IMG/VR virus record: IMGVR_UViG_3300046028_001430
Coordinates: 1 to 46,160 of that record
DNA: 46,160 nt
Origin: a virus
Direction: 5' to 3' (one strand)
How positions within the stretch are numbered: the stretch's first letter is position 1; each line of letters opens with the position of its first letter. Made by a program: the position numbers and the translations under genes. A model generated the notes under the pieces. It made no database searches. It was not told the DNA's origin and saw only the letters and a list, made by a program, of their open reading frames with translations. Below, piece by piece: positions 37,345-45,073 of the stretch.

Positions 37345-38069
37345 GTAGTTATTATACTTTCATTTATGATTTTTGTCAAGTGATTTGCCCATGCTTGATG
37401 TGCATCTGCACCATAATGATAACTTGTTGGGGTAACAGGTGTGTAACCCTGTGATTTTAATAAATTAAAAAATGAACCAGCATGGGTGTATGGTTCATAA
37501 TATGAATTACACCATGACAATTGGGTAGAAGTAGTCAACCCACTAAAGGTATTAAAGAATAAATGTGGTATGCTTTCAGCAACTAATCGCTGATGCAAAT
37601 TCCATATTGCTTCTTGAGCTTGATCACAGTATTGTTGTACACTATGTCTATCCAATACCCAATGCTTATAAGCTAGTACTGCATCATCGGACAATCCATC
37701 GGTGGACATGTTTGCGCTAAACTGATGCCAATATCCATCAATGAAAAACTCTTCGCGTTCCCAAGTTGCCCAACCGATTATTATTAAATCTGGATTAGGA
37801 TTGGTTTCTAAATATTCGTAGGTTGTTCGTAGCATACGTTGATTGCTACTGCCACTTTCGGCTTGACAGACAAGGGTAGCATTGTATTGATCTGCTATTC
37901 GTTGCCCATAACTAACTTTGACATTATCGGGGTGTGGAACCCTACCAGCTGCAGTCTGCGTACGGTCATAATGATCCCAACCCATAGCTGGATCATCGGA
38001 TAAAAAACAGTATGCATTGGCCGCTTCTGCTCCTGCACTGTGGCTGTCACCGTTTACATATACTATCAA
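37341..38069 (-). CDS. SGNH-like protein, DUF6071 type
   Basis: A 242-residue protein beginning MIVYVNGDSHSAGAEA, with GDSHSAG at 7-13 as block I, ESGSSNQRM as the block III region and IIIGWATWEREEF in the middle; the C-terminal YHYGADAHQAWANHL carries a possible block V histidine. From memory it matches the phage family DUF6071. The reaction is unknown; ester hydrolysis or acyl transfer is expected from the fold. It overlaps the gene upstream by 4 bases and its 3' end contains the exonuclease promoter. Confidence 0.75.
   Translation of the reverse strand: MIVYVNGDSHSAGAEAANAYCFLSDDPAMGWDHYDRTQTAAGRVPHPDNVKVSYGQRIADQYNATLVCQAESGSSNQRMLRTTYEYLETNPNPDLIIIGWATWEREEFFIDGYWHQFSANMSTDGLSDDAVLAYKHWVLDRHSVQQYCDQAQEAIWNLHQRLVAESIPHLFFNTFSGLTTSTQLSWCNSYYEPYTHAGSFFNLLKSQGYTPVTPTSYHYGADAHQAWANHLTKIINESIITT
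37351..37379 (-). promoter_or_regulatory. Consensus sigma-70 promoter with leaderless geometry
   Basis: TTGACA (37379-37374), 17 bases, TATAAT (37356-37351), followed by AACTAC and then the exonuclease ATG. A start point 6-8 bases after the -10 falls on or beside the A of the ATG. The promoter lies within the last 40 bases of the upstream SGNH gene. Confidence 0.85.
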
Positions 38070-38542
38070 CTTACTTCCGTTCTACCATTGCCCAGATCAC
38101 GTCTACGTTCATTGCGTTTTGATGGATCGGCTTGATCTTGTTCGTATGATTCTGTGATTACATTGCGACATATTGCTTTGAACCAATTATCTACAATATC
38201 AGCATCTGTTCGACCTTGATAGCCTGCACGTATTAAGTTGGCTACAAATTTATCATTCCAATCTAATTCAAATGCACCATTACCTGGATCATCGGGATCT
38301 AAATCCATACTTAATATCTTTACCCAAGGTTCGCCATTTTTAGTAGCAAGTTTTTTGTCTGGATCTTCTACTACTTTCTTTTTACTAGCACGTGGCTTTT
38401 TAGGTTTAATAGCCGCTGGATCTGCACTAGCAACCTTGGGTGTTTTAACCTGTGTACGTTTCTTGCCTTCGGTTATAGGCGCAATCTTACCTGTTTCAGG
38501 CTGAGCTATATTTGTTAATACATTTTTAATTTTATTCCACAT
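38066..38542 (-). CDS. Conserved phage protein with Lys/Pro-rich N-terminus
   Basis: The start at MWNKIKNVLTN is chosen because GGGGGAAAT lies just upstream and the frame begins two bases past the queE stop. Of 158 residues, the first 70 or so are basic and low-complexity (TPKVASADPAAIKPKKPRAS), and the rest is a compact domain (PWVKILSMDLDPDDPGNG, DWNDKFVANLIRAGY, VDNWFKAICRNV, YEQDQADPSKRN). I recall this C-terminal domain as widespread in marine T4-like phages. Function unknown. Confidence 0.72.
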   Translation of the reverse strand: MWNKIKNVLTNIAQPETGKIAPITEGKKRTQVKTPKVASADPAAIKPKKPRASKKKVVEDPDKKLATKNGEPWVKILSMDLDPDDPGNGAFELDWNDKFVANLIRAGYQGRTDADIVDNWFKAICRNVITESYEQDQADPSKRNERRRDLGNGRTEVS

Positions 38543-38543
38543 A

Positions 38544-39392
38544 CTATTTCCCCCAACTGTTGCCCCAAAGATCAACATGTAATCTTGGGCTGTAATAATA
38601 ACCGCGTAGCATTGCTTCGTCTGCTATATGAAACTTGTTACCATCATACACACTAACAACACCACCAACTGGCATAACATAAACTACGCCTGTAAAGCCT
38701 GCAGCCCTGTATGCTGCCACAGCACGATCAACTTCATCAAAGTCATTGGGCGTTTCGATAACAAACTTGAGATAAGTTGTACCAACCTTTTCATAGCTTG
38801 CTACAATCTCAGGTTTAATAGCATCTTCCCAAGTTTCACCGCTAGCACTTAACTTTGGACTTACACTAAATGTAATTTCACGTGCTTGTCTTTTCCATAG
38901 TTTCAAGTATGCGGCAAAGTCATCATGCAATGCCTGGGTGCCATTTGTTTCAAATGTTAAGTTAAGCAAGTTAAACATGTCATCATGTGCTAACAACTTA
39001 GGAAATGACCGTTGCCATCCTAATAGTGGCTCACCACCTGTTATAACTAAATGTACGTTGTTGCCATTAGCCTGTTGCCAATTGTTATTGGGCACAACAT
39101 CTAGCATCTGCTTGACTGTTTCGTCTATGGATAACAATGGACTTAAACTTTTAAAGCGTGGATCCCAACTAGCATAGCTATCACAGCCTGTATTAACAAG
39201 TGGCAGGTCGTTGTAGGTTTTGTACTGCTCAACTTTAACTACATTACGTTCTGTACTAATCTCACCACGTGGCATACCAAAGCCGCCGCAGGTAAAGTTA
39301 CAGCCAAATGTACGTAGAAACAACGACGGGACACCAATAAAGCGTCCTTCGCCCTGCGCACTATAAAATATCTCACTGACTTTTAATTTCAT
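38544..39392 (-). CDS. queE: 7-carboxy-7-deazaguanine synthase (QueE), third cysteine displaced
   Basis: The start at MKLKVSEIFYSAQGEG (39392) is fixed by a TAATG overlap and GGGAAAG upstream. This 282-residue radical SAM enzyme converts carboxytetrahydropterin to 7-carboxy-7-deazaguanine. SAQGEGRFIGVPSLFLRTFGCN (split over residues 11-32) and VITGGEPLL are diagnostic. The cluster cysteines are unusual: C31-x3-C35, but the third is C70 in GCDSYASW, which aligns with the CDSxxTW of ordinary QueE, so about 32 residues are inserted inside the cluster loop. I recall the same variation in marine phage QueE. It acts after QueD in the same block. Confidence 0.88.
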   Translation of the reverse strand: MKLKVSEIFYSAQGEGRFIGVPSLFLRTFGCNFTCGGFGMPRGEISTERNVVKVEQYKTYNDLPLVNTGCDSYASWDPRFKSLSPLLSIDETVKQMLDVVPNNNWQQANGNNVHLVITGGEPLLGWQRSFPKLLAHDDMFNLLNLTFETNGTQALHDDFAAYLKLWKRQAREITFSVSPKLSASGETWEDAIKPEIVASYEKVGTTYLKFVIETPNDFDEVDRAVAAYRAAGFTGVVYVMPVGGVVSVYDGNKFHIADEAMLRGYYYSPRLHVDLWGNSWGK

Positions 39393-39886
39393 TATCTTTC
39401 CCAAGGGTAAACAATCCAAACATCTTTTTCTGCTTTATTGATAGATACTGCACAGTAATCAACACAGCGACTAAATTTACTAGACAAATTATCAACTAAT
39501 ACAGCTATTTTAACATTATTCCCCCAAACTTGCAACCAGTGTGCATCGGATGGATGGCAGCTATTTTGCCAATCGTTAGTAATCCAATCTAACGTAGCAC
39601 CAGTATCGTTAATGTCATCTACAATAAGAATGTTTTTACCATTGTATGCATCTTCTGCCATCCATAAATTACTTTCTGGACCGTTATCACTGTCGCGTAG
39701 ACTAACCTTAAGTGTTTCCATAGGAATACCTAATGTATTACTCATGATAACAGCAGGTATTAGCCCTCCACGAGTAAGACCAACAATGTAGTCTGGACGC
39801 CAATTATCTTTATACATTTTAAATGAGATATCATTAACCATCTCATGAACGTGTACATAATCATAATACTTTTTATTAATATCCAT
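39392..39886 (-). CDS. Phosphoribosyltransferase
   Basis: A 164-residue type I PRTase with the PRPP-binding motif ILIVDDINDTGAT near 98-110, the flexible-loop region LKVSLRDS and the PPi loop YIVGLTRGGLIP near 34-45. The pattern is nearest to xanthine-guanine or hypoxanthine phosphoribosyltransferases, which salvage purine bases. Because it sits directly upstream of queE, use of a deazaguanine base is conceivable but there is no direct evidence. Its TAA overlaps the queE ATG, and AAGGAAG lies upstream of its start. Confidence 0.83.
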   Translation of the reverse strand: MDINKKYYDYVHVHEMVNDISFKMYKDNWRPDYIVGLTRGGLIPAVIMSNTLGIPMETLKVSLRDSDNGPESNLWMAEDAYNGKNILIVDDINDTGATLDWITNDWQNSCHPSDAHWLQVWGNNVKIAVLVDNLSSKFSRCVDYCAVSINKAEKDVWIVYPWER

Positions 39887-39903
39887 AGTTCTTTACTTCC
39901 TTA

Positions 39904-41943
39904 TTAAAATGCCTTGACTAAACTTAGCCCAACTACGTTGTTTGATACACCACTTTGGTTTAGGTAATTCATTTGGTGTTCACCGTAGGCAATTACGTTC
40001 ATTGATGCAGTGCGATATTTGTAGTATGCGCCAACATCGTATTCATTTACAGATGGAGTAATGCTAACTTTTTCCTTAGAATAATTAACAGTACCGTTGG
40101 CATTATATCCTGTTGGTATATCCACATTAACCGTGCCTTGATAGACTGTAACTGGTTGACTTAAGGTAGCACCGTAGCTGTGTGCATCTTGCGACCAATC
40201 TAATCCAACATTCCAACTGTAGCTTTGAGTTGCACTTACATTAGTAATCAACCCAGTGGACTGCATATTAGTTTCGGTTTGTCCTAACCAAACACTACCA
40301 AATGCACTCATATGTTTATTTAGGTCATAATGTCCAGTGAAGTTAGAAAATGTAGTAAAACTACTCTGTACTTGTCCTAACGCACCACTAATACTATTAC
40401 CTACCCAAGTGTTTTGTTCATTTAACATACCAAAACCAACACGCACGTTAGCCCTGTCATTTAACTTGGTAGTCTTACCAATTTCAGCTAGGCCTAAAGA
40501 CGCAACATCGTTGGCACTGAACTTAAAGTCGTATTCGCCAGACTGTAGTTTGGCATTAGCTGTGTAAAAGTTTAACTTATTATACGGATTAAATTCCTCG
40601 TAGAAGTTAGCTTTGGTATTTGGGTTAAAGTCGGCTCTAGCACGTTTTGTATTTGCGGCCTTGCTCATGTCAACATAGTAATCACGTTCAAAATCATCAG
40701 TAACCATAACACTGCTTAATTTACTGCTGATTGCTGTTAACCCGCTGGATGTATTGGTACTGAACCCGCCCGACAATGCAATCTTATTAACCCTGCCAGT
40801 AGTGGGAATGCCTAATGCACCCACAGGTCGAGTGGCACGTTCTAAGTCAAGTAGGCCTTGACCGTGTATTTCTTTATTATAACCTGCAATATTCTTATTA
40901 GCCGTTACCATTAACAGTTTAACAATATTTTCAGCCTTCATAGTCGGCCACATTTGATTGATAACTGCAACACTGCCAGATACTACAGCCGCCGCTTGGC
41001 TAGTGCCTGTTTGTATATTATATGCATCACCAGTCTTACTTGCTGTGAACGCATTACCTGGCGCTAAGATATAGAAATCACTTACCCGATATAGATCCTT
41101 ACACTGTCCGTTAACTACACTCCGACATATACTGCCTGCTCGGTTACTATAACCAGCAACAGCATCCTTATCAACGTCCCATGCACCTGCAATAATAACG
41201 CGACCGCCTAGAATTAACTTACCGTTAGCATCTGTGGCTGTGGCCAACGTACCCGGTTGCTCTGCATAAGCTCGTCCGCTATTACCGGCACTGTTGACTA
41301 ATACCATGTTAGGACTTAATGCTGCGGCCCAGGTGTTAGGATTTTCATTCATAAAAAATCTACCAACGTATCTCGGATCTTTGTTGGCCCAGGTTACGCC
41401 GTCACTTAACCTATACATATTTTTAAGATATGCCGCATCATAGGTATAGTTTGCTGAGATGTTAGCTACAATTGCACCAAGATCGCTGCCCCATTTTAAT
41501 GCATTACGTGCCTGAGTAAAGTTAAACGCAGTATTATCTGTTACTTTAGCAATAGCCAATTGTGCATCTGGTGCAACACCAGCCATACCAATACCATCCC
41601 AATTACCTGCGGCAATGCCAGCAAGTCCAGTACCATGTCCCTGTACATCAACTATGCCATTTTTACTTTTGATAAAGTCTCGAGTAGCAAATATACTACC
41701 TGCAAACTCTCGATGGTTGGCGTTAATACCACTATCGATAATAAGAATTAAACTACCTTTACCTGTATAACCACGTGCCCATGCGGAACTGGCATTGATC
41801 TCTTTGAGAAAATCGTCACCAGTTTTGCCTTTGGCAATAGTGTCAGCGGTATATTCGCTGGTGTTATAGGGAGTTAAGTTTAACGTTTCGGCATTAGCAC
41901 CAACCGATGCCGCTAACAATAACGATAATATAGTACGTTTCAT
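39904..41943 (-). CDS. Secreted subtilisin-like serine protease with autotransporter-like C-terminus
   Basis: The start at MKRTILSLLL is chosen because AAAGGA precedes it; the longer GTG frame to 41982 would overlap the promoter. The 679-residue product has a signal peptide (cleavage near ANA-ET, residue 18), an S8 domain with catalytic D70 (LIIDSGIN), H103 (GHGTGLAG) and S315 (GTSQAAAVVSG), and oxyanion N221 (SAGNSG). A linker leads to about 240 C-terminal residues with alternating aromatic strands that end in KAF, as in outer-membrane beta-barrels. This is the layout of S8 autotransporters and is rare in a phage. It may act at the host surface or be virion-borne. Transfer from a bacterium is likely. 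Confidence 0.88.
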   Translation of the reverse strand: MKRTILSLLLAASVGANAETLNLTPYNTSEYTADTIAKGKTGDDFLKEINASSAWARGYTGKGSLILIIDSGINANHREFAGSIFATRDFIKSKNGIVDVQGHGTGLAGIAAGNWDGIGMAGVAPDAQLAIAKVTDNTAFNFTQARNALKWGSDLGAIVANISANYTYDAAYLKNMYRLSDGVTWANKDPRYVGRFFMNENPNTWAAALSPNMVLVNSAGNSGRAYAEQPGTLATATDANGKLILGGRVIIAGAWDVDKDAVAGYSNRAGSICRSVVNGQCKDLYRVSDFYILAPGNAFTASKTGDAYNIQTGTSQAAAVVSGSVAVINQMWPTMKAENIVKLLMVTANKNIAGYNKEIHGQGLLDLERATRPVGALGIPTTGRVNKIALSGGFSTNTSSGLTAISSKLSSVMVTDDFERDYYVDMSKAANTKRARADFNPNTKANFYEEFNPYNKLNFYTANAKLQSGEYDFKFSANDVASLGLAEIGKTTKLNDRANVRVGFGMLNEQNTWVGNSISGALGQVQSSFTTFSNFTGHYDLNKHMSAFGSVWLGQTETNMQSTGLITNVSATQSYSWNVGLDWSQDAHSYGATLSQPVTVYQGTVNVDIPTGYNANGTVNYSKEKVSITPSVNEYDVGAYYKYRTASMNVIAYGEHQMNYLNQSGVSNNVVGLSLVKAF

Positions 41944-41973
41944 ACACATCCTTTGAGGGTTAAGCGTATACAC

Positions 41974-42001
41974 ATTATACACTAATTTACAGAAAAGTCA
42001 A
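41974..42001 (-). promoter_or_regulatory. Near-consensus sigma-70 promoter of the protease
   Basis: TTGACT (42001-41996), 16 bases, TATAAT (41979-41974), between the 112-residue gene and the protease. Leader of about 25 bases ending in AAAGGATGTGT before the ATG. Confidence 0.82.
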
Positions 42002-42009
42002 CCGCTATA

Positions 42010-42348
42010 TTAGCGCATATACTCCATTGTAACAATTTTACTCAATGATTCTGTAAAGTCTGCATTCTCTTCGATGATGTACAGTTTGATGCGTTCTTGG
42101 TCGTGCTTATCATCGTAACGTGCGGCTTCAACAATCTTCCCACCATTCGCACCATATACTTTAAATGTAATTACTCCGTCATCATCGTAGTTATGTGATA
42201 CACGTTGCTGTGATGGTGTCTTATTCCCACTGCCAATCTTCTGACCAAACTTTTTACGCTGTCTATTTGAACTTGGTTCTGGTACACATTCTTCGTACGC
42301 ATCTAATCGCCATTCATCTACTAGTCGAGTTAACCATCTTTTAAACAT
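42010..42348 (-). CDS. 112-residue conserved hypothetical protein
   Basis: The start at MFKRWLTRLVDEW is supported by AAAGGAATAG upstream. It has a basic linker (SSNRQRKKFGQKIGSGNKTP), then a small domain with ITFKVYGANGGKIVEAARY and YIIEENADFTESLSKIV, ending MEYMR. From memory this C-terminal domain is shared by marine phages; no function. It overlaps the stop of folE by about 10 bases in another frame only if the longer upstream ATG is used; with this start the two genes are separate. Confidence 0.68.
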   Translation of the reverse strand: MFKRWLTRLVDEWRLDAYEECVPEPSSNRQRKKFGQKIGSGNKTPSQQRVSHNYDDDGVITFKVYGANGGKIVEAARYDDKHDQERIKLYIIEENADFTESLSKIVTMEYMR

Positions 42349-42358
42349 AACTATTCCT

Positions 42359-43042
42359 TTATCGAACTTTGCAGCTGTTGACAATATTCATAAATTCTGC
42401 ACGTACACTTGATTCAGTTTTAAAACAACCGCCAAGTTTTGATGTAACTGTTGAACTTCCTACATCCTCTACACCCCGCGACTTAACGCAATAATGTTGT
42501 GCATCTAATACAACCCCGATATGATCTGTTTCGAGAATGTATTGTAGTGCGTGATAAATTTGTTCAGTTAATCGTTCTTGTATTTGCGGACGCTTGCTAA
42601 AATATTCGACTACACGATTAATTTTACTTAATCCTAACACTTTATGATTCGGAATATAACCTACTGTAGCCACCCCATCAATAACAACAAAGTGATGTTC
42701 ACAATTTGATTGGACATTGACATTGCGTTCAATTACCATCTCATCGTATTTCATTTTGTTTTCTACTGTGGTGCACTTTGGAAATGCTTCGTAATCGAGT
42801 CCCCAAAATATTTCGTTAACATACATTTTAGCAACACGTTTAGGAGTTTCTACTAAACTATCATCAGTTAAATCTAACCCTAATGTTTGCATAATTGCGG
42901 TAAAATGCTGTTCAATTTTATCAATCTTATCTTTACGATCAATATCATTTGAAATAGTTGGAGTTTCTACTCCCATTTTAACTAAGTGTTCGTGTACTGC
43001 TTGTCCCAAGACGGGATCTGTTTTTGTTTTGTTGTATGACAT
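42359..43042 (-). CDS. folE: GTP cyclohydrolase I
   Basis: A 227-residue FolE converting GTP to 7,8-dihydroneopterin triphosphate, the entry to both folate and preQ0 synthesis. Zinc ligands are C114 and H117 in SNCEHHF and C185 in HYCVKSRGVED; GYIPNHKVLGLSK at 128-140 is diagnostic. The length matches bacterial FolE. With QueD and QueE it gives the first, second and third steps to 7-carboxy-7-deazaguanine. The 105-base leader contains a promoter, a 15-bp inverted repeat and a small hairpin, hinting at regulated expression. Confidence 0.94.
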   Translation of the reverse strand: MSYNKTKTDPVLGQAVHEHLVKMGVETPTISNDIDRKDKIDKIEQHFTAIMQTLGLDLTDDSLVETPKRVAKMYVNEIFWGLDYEAFPKCTTVENKMKYDEMVIERNVNVQSNCEHHFVVIDGVATVGYIPNHKVLGLSKINRVVEYFSKRPQIQERLTEQIYHALQYILETDHIGVVLDAQHYCVKSRGVEDVGSSTVTSKLGGCFKTESSVRAEFMNIVNSCKVR

Positions 43043-43117
43043 GATAACCTTCCTTTGTGATGGTTTAAATTGTGAATTTTGCTACCTTTATGTAGCACTA
43101 ATATTTATCTTACATTA

Positions 43118-43146
43118 AGTGTACGTGAAATTATTATACGTGTCAA
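43118..43146 (-). promoter_or_regulatory. Possible promoter of folE
   Basis: TTGACA (43146-43141), 17 bases, TACACT (43123-43118). The -10 departs from consensus at two positions, but the spacing is right and the site is flanked and partly covered by a long inverted repeat, so it may be regulated. Confidence 0.5.
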
Positions 43147-43169
43147 ACTATTTGATAATAATTTCACGT
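43123..43169. repeat. Perfect 15-bp inverted repeat over the folE promoter
   Basis: ACGTGAAATTATTAT (43123-43137) is matched exactly by its inverse ATAATAATTTCACGT (43155-43169) with a 17-base loop. It covers the end of the DegT-like gene and the spacer of the folE promoter. In RNA it forms a long hairpin; no T-run follows, so it is not a standard terminator. It could be an operator or an mRNA-stabilising 3' hairpin. Confidence 0.9.
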
Positions 43170-43732
43170 AGGTCCGGATATTCATGGTATTTAGGTGATT
43201 GATCTACTGAGGGTAATTTTTCTAGTGCTTGTTCGGCTTCTTCTATAGTTGGGCGATAGTGATACCCAACTTCAAATACTTTTTGTGATTCCCACGGTGT
43301 TATCCTTAGGTCTCTACCATCGCTACGTTGACGTATTAATGACTCATATACCCGTTGATCATCTAATAGGATAGCGCCACCACGACCAATCTCTAGCGGC
43401 TTGCTGTAGCCAAAGCTCAAACACTGCATCTGTCCACTACGATACATACCTGTACGTAGTAATCTTGCACTATCCCATATCCGTGTACCAAGTATAGGAT
43501 ATTCTCCAACCCATTCATTATCGGGCACTAAACCATATGAAATGCCTAATTTATGCATGGTCATTGGCACACTAAGGTAGGTAAATGCCGTAAAACGACA
43601 CCGTTTTACCTTGTCGTAACGTAGACACAGTTCTAGTGCATGTGTACATGAATCTGTCATAACAACAAAAGGTGCGCCCGTAAGCTCACCTAATGCTCGT
43701 TCAAACTGGTATATTGGATCAAATGCTGACAT
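43148..43732 (-). CDS. Miniature DegT-like aminotransferase family protein
   Basis: A 194-residue protein that looks like a shortened DegT/DnrJ sugar aminotransferase: TDSCTHALEL (26-35) matches the cofactor-phosphate loop, IWDSAR (85-90) contains the D87 equivalent, and LSFGYSKPLEIGRGGAI (105-121) contains the K111 equivalent of the PLP lysine. About half the family's usual 350-400 residues is missing, mainly the C-terminal domain. I recall similar short forms in cyanophages, so it is probably a stable variant, not a fragment. Whether it still transaminates is uncertain. It overlaps the glycosyltransferase stop by one base (TAATG). Confidence 0.75.
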   Translation of the reverse strand: MSAFDPIYQFERALGELTGAPFVVMTDSCTHALELCLRYDKVKRCRFTAFTYLSVPMTMHKLGISYGLVPDNEWVGEYPILGTRIWDSARLLRTGMYRSGQMQCLSFGYSKPLEIGRGGAILLDDQRVYESLIRQRSDGRDLRITPWESQKVFEVGYHYRPTIEEAEQALEKLPSVDQSPKYHEYPDLREIIIK

Positions 43733-44829
43733 TACTTAATATTCTTTAATAGTTCAGTTGCCGAAAAGAAATCATGATGTAAACTACGTGCCTGCTGTGG
43801 AACTAACTTAGCATATTCATCATAGTCAGTCATGAACTCTACAATCTTATCACATAATGCTTGCTTATTATGTAAGAAACTACTGTAGGATTCAGTCCAT
43901 TCACTAGGATAGCGCCATATCTCAGCATACATCTCTGTATAACTTAGTCTATCTGGTACCATTGGAATAGCATCAGTGAGTGCACCTTCGTACATACTAA
44001 TACCCAATGTTTCTTGTAGGTTGGCACTGAATACTATCTTAGCTTCGCCTAGTAAAGTATGATACCCTGCTTTTGTCAAGTTCTGTTCTTGACATACAAT
44101 CCATTCATACTGTGGTAGTGCGGCCGCAAGTTCTTTAAATATCTCAACCTGCTTCTCTGGTGCTACGCGATGTGGAAATAAAATCAAATCACGTTTGGTA
44201 GTCTTATAAGGTGTAATAGTTTCTGGCATATATTCCATAGGCCAACCACTGCGTACAATCTTATCTGTTAAGGTACCTGCACGTAGTTCTGCTAGGTCTT
44301 CATCAAACCACGGATTTTCAGTAGGATAATCATTTAATAGATTAGTAAAGAACATCTCGATATGAAAATCAGTGGCAAAGTAGTTATAGTCAACTGCATG
44401 AAAGAAACTCTTTTCAGCATGTCTAACCCACGGAGCATCACCGATAAGACGTCCTAGGAAGTCTTGCGGATCATAACTGCCAGCATGCCAAAGTGCATGT
44501 ATAGTTACAGGAATACCCAGTAGCTCACTCATATATTTAAGATTGATGATGCCAGGATGCCATGCATCGGTAAAGATGAAATGATCTCCTTTGACAATCC
44601 TACCTTCTGTGAATAATCTTGCTATTTGCTCAACTTGACTAGCTTTGTAGATATTTGTGCCACCAAAGTTCAAGAAAGCACCCGGAGTAGTAGCCGCTGG
44701 GATATCATGAGGTCCTGCAATAACATAAACTTCATGTCCATGTTCCTCGAGCAACTTAGGTACATGAGACTTCCACTGTCCCGTGTACCTAGTTTCGACT
44801 GCTTCTAGATCAACTAGATAAACAGTCAT
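43732..44829 (-). CDS. Glycosyltransferase, GT-B fold (GT4-like)
   Basis: The start at MTVYLVDLEAVETR (44829) lies one base after the upstream stop; the longer frame to 44949 overlaps that gene. The 365-residue product has DLILFPHRVAPEKQVEIF (residues about 228-245) and, further on, FSANLQETLGISMYEGALTDAIPMV, matching the E-x7-E region of GT4 retaining transferases. It transfers a sugar from a nucleotide donor; acceptor unknown. The mini DegT-like protein follows, suggesting a shared glycan pathway. Confidence 0.82.
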   Translation of the reverse strand: MTVYLVDLEAVETRYTGQWKSHVPKLLEEHGHEVYVIAGPHDIPAATTPGAFLNFGGTNIYKASQVEQIARLFTEGRIVKGDHFIFTDAWHPGIINLKYMSELLGIPVTIHALWHAGSYDPQDFLGRLIGDAPWVRHAEKSFFHAVDYNYFATDFHIEMFFTNLLNDYPTENPWFDEDLAELRAGTLTDKIVRSGWPMEYMPETITPYKTTKRDLILFPHRVAPEKQVEIFKELAAALPQYEWIVCQEQNLTKAGYHTLLGEAKIVFSANLQETLGISMYEGALTDAIPMVPDRLSYTEMYAEIWRYPSEWTESYSSFLHNKQALCDKIVEFMTDYDEYAKLVPQQARSLHHDFFSATELLKNIK

Positions 44830-44830
44830 G

Positions 44831-45061
44831 CTATCTACGTCCTTGATAGCCTGGAGTTTGTCCTTGTTGCTGACGCCATTGTTCACGACGTTTGCGTTTT
44901 TCCTGCCATTCTTTGTACGCTGGGCTAACATACAAATCAGCCTCATCATACTTGATCATGTGGAAACGACAGTAGTTGCACCATGCATCTAAATCGTTGT
45001 AGATTTGTCTTACTTCAGGCTTCATAGTAAGATACTTTTTAAGCCAAACTGGATTTGCCAC
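44831..45061 (-). CDS. 76-residue conserved basic protein
   Basis: Begins MANPVWLKKYLTMKPEVRQI and has a helical middle (YNDLDAWCNYCRFHMIKYDEADLY, broken around residues 21-44) with a CNYC pair, and an Arg/Gln-rich, probably disordered tail. I recall close relatives in marine T4-like phages. Function unknown. It lies one base upstream of the glycosyltransferase ATG. Confidence 0.72.
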   Translation of the reverse strand: MANPVWLKKYLTMKPEVRQIYNDLDAWCNYCRFHMIKYDEADLYVSPAYKEWQEKRKRREQWRQQQGQTPGYQGRR

Positions 45062-45073
45062 GGAAAATTCTCC

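Noticed and set aside
41944-41982. GTG start 13 codons upstream of the protease ATG
   Set aside because: It overlaps the -10 box of the predicted promoter and would bury the signal peptide; the ATG at 41943 has a good ribosome-binding site.
43102-43109. GATAAATA, close to the T4 late promoter TATAAATA, in the folE leader
   Set aside because: One mismatch in a very AT-rich gap and no other convincing late-type sites in the window; not enough to call.
44060-44090. TTGACA inside the glycosyltransferase gene
   Set aside because: No acceptable -10 element at 16-18 bases; probably coincidence in coding sequence.
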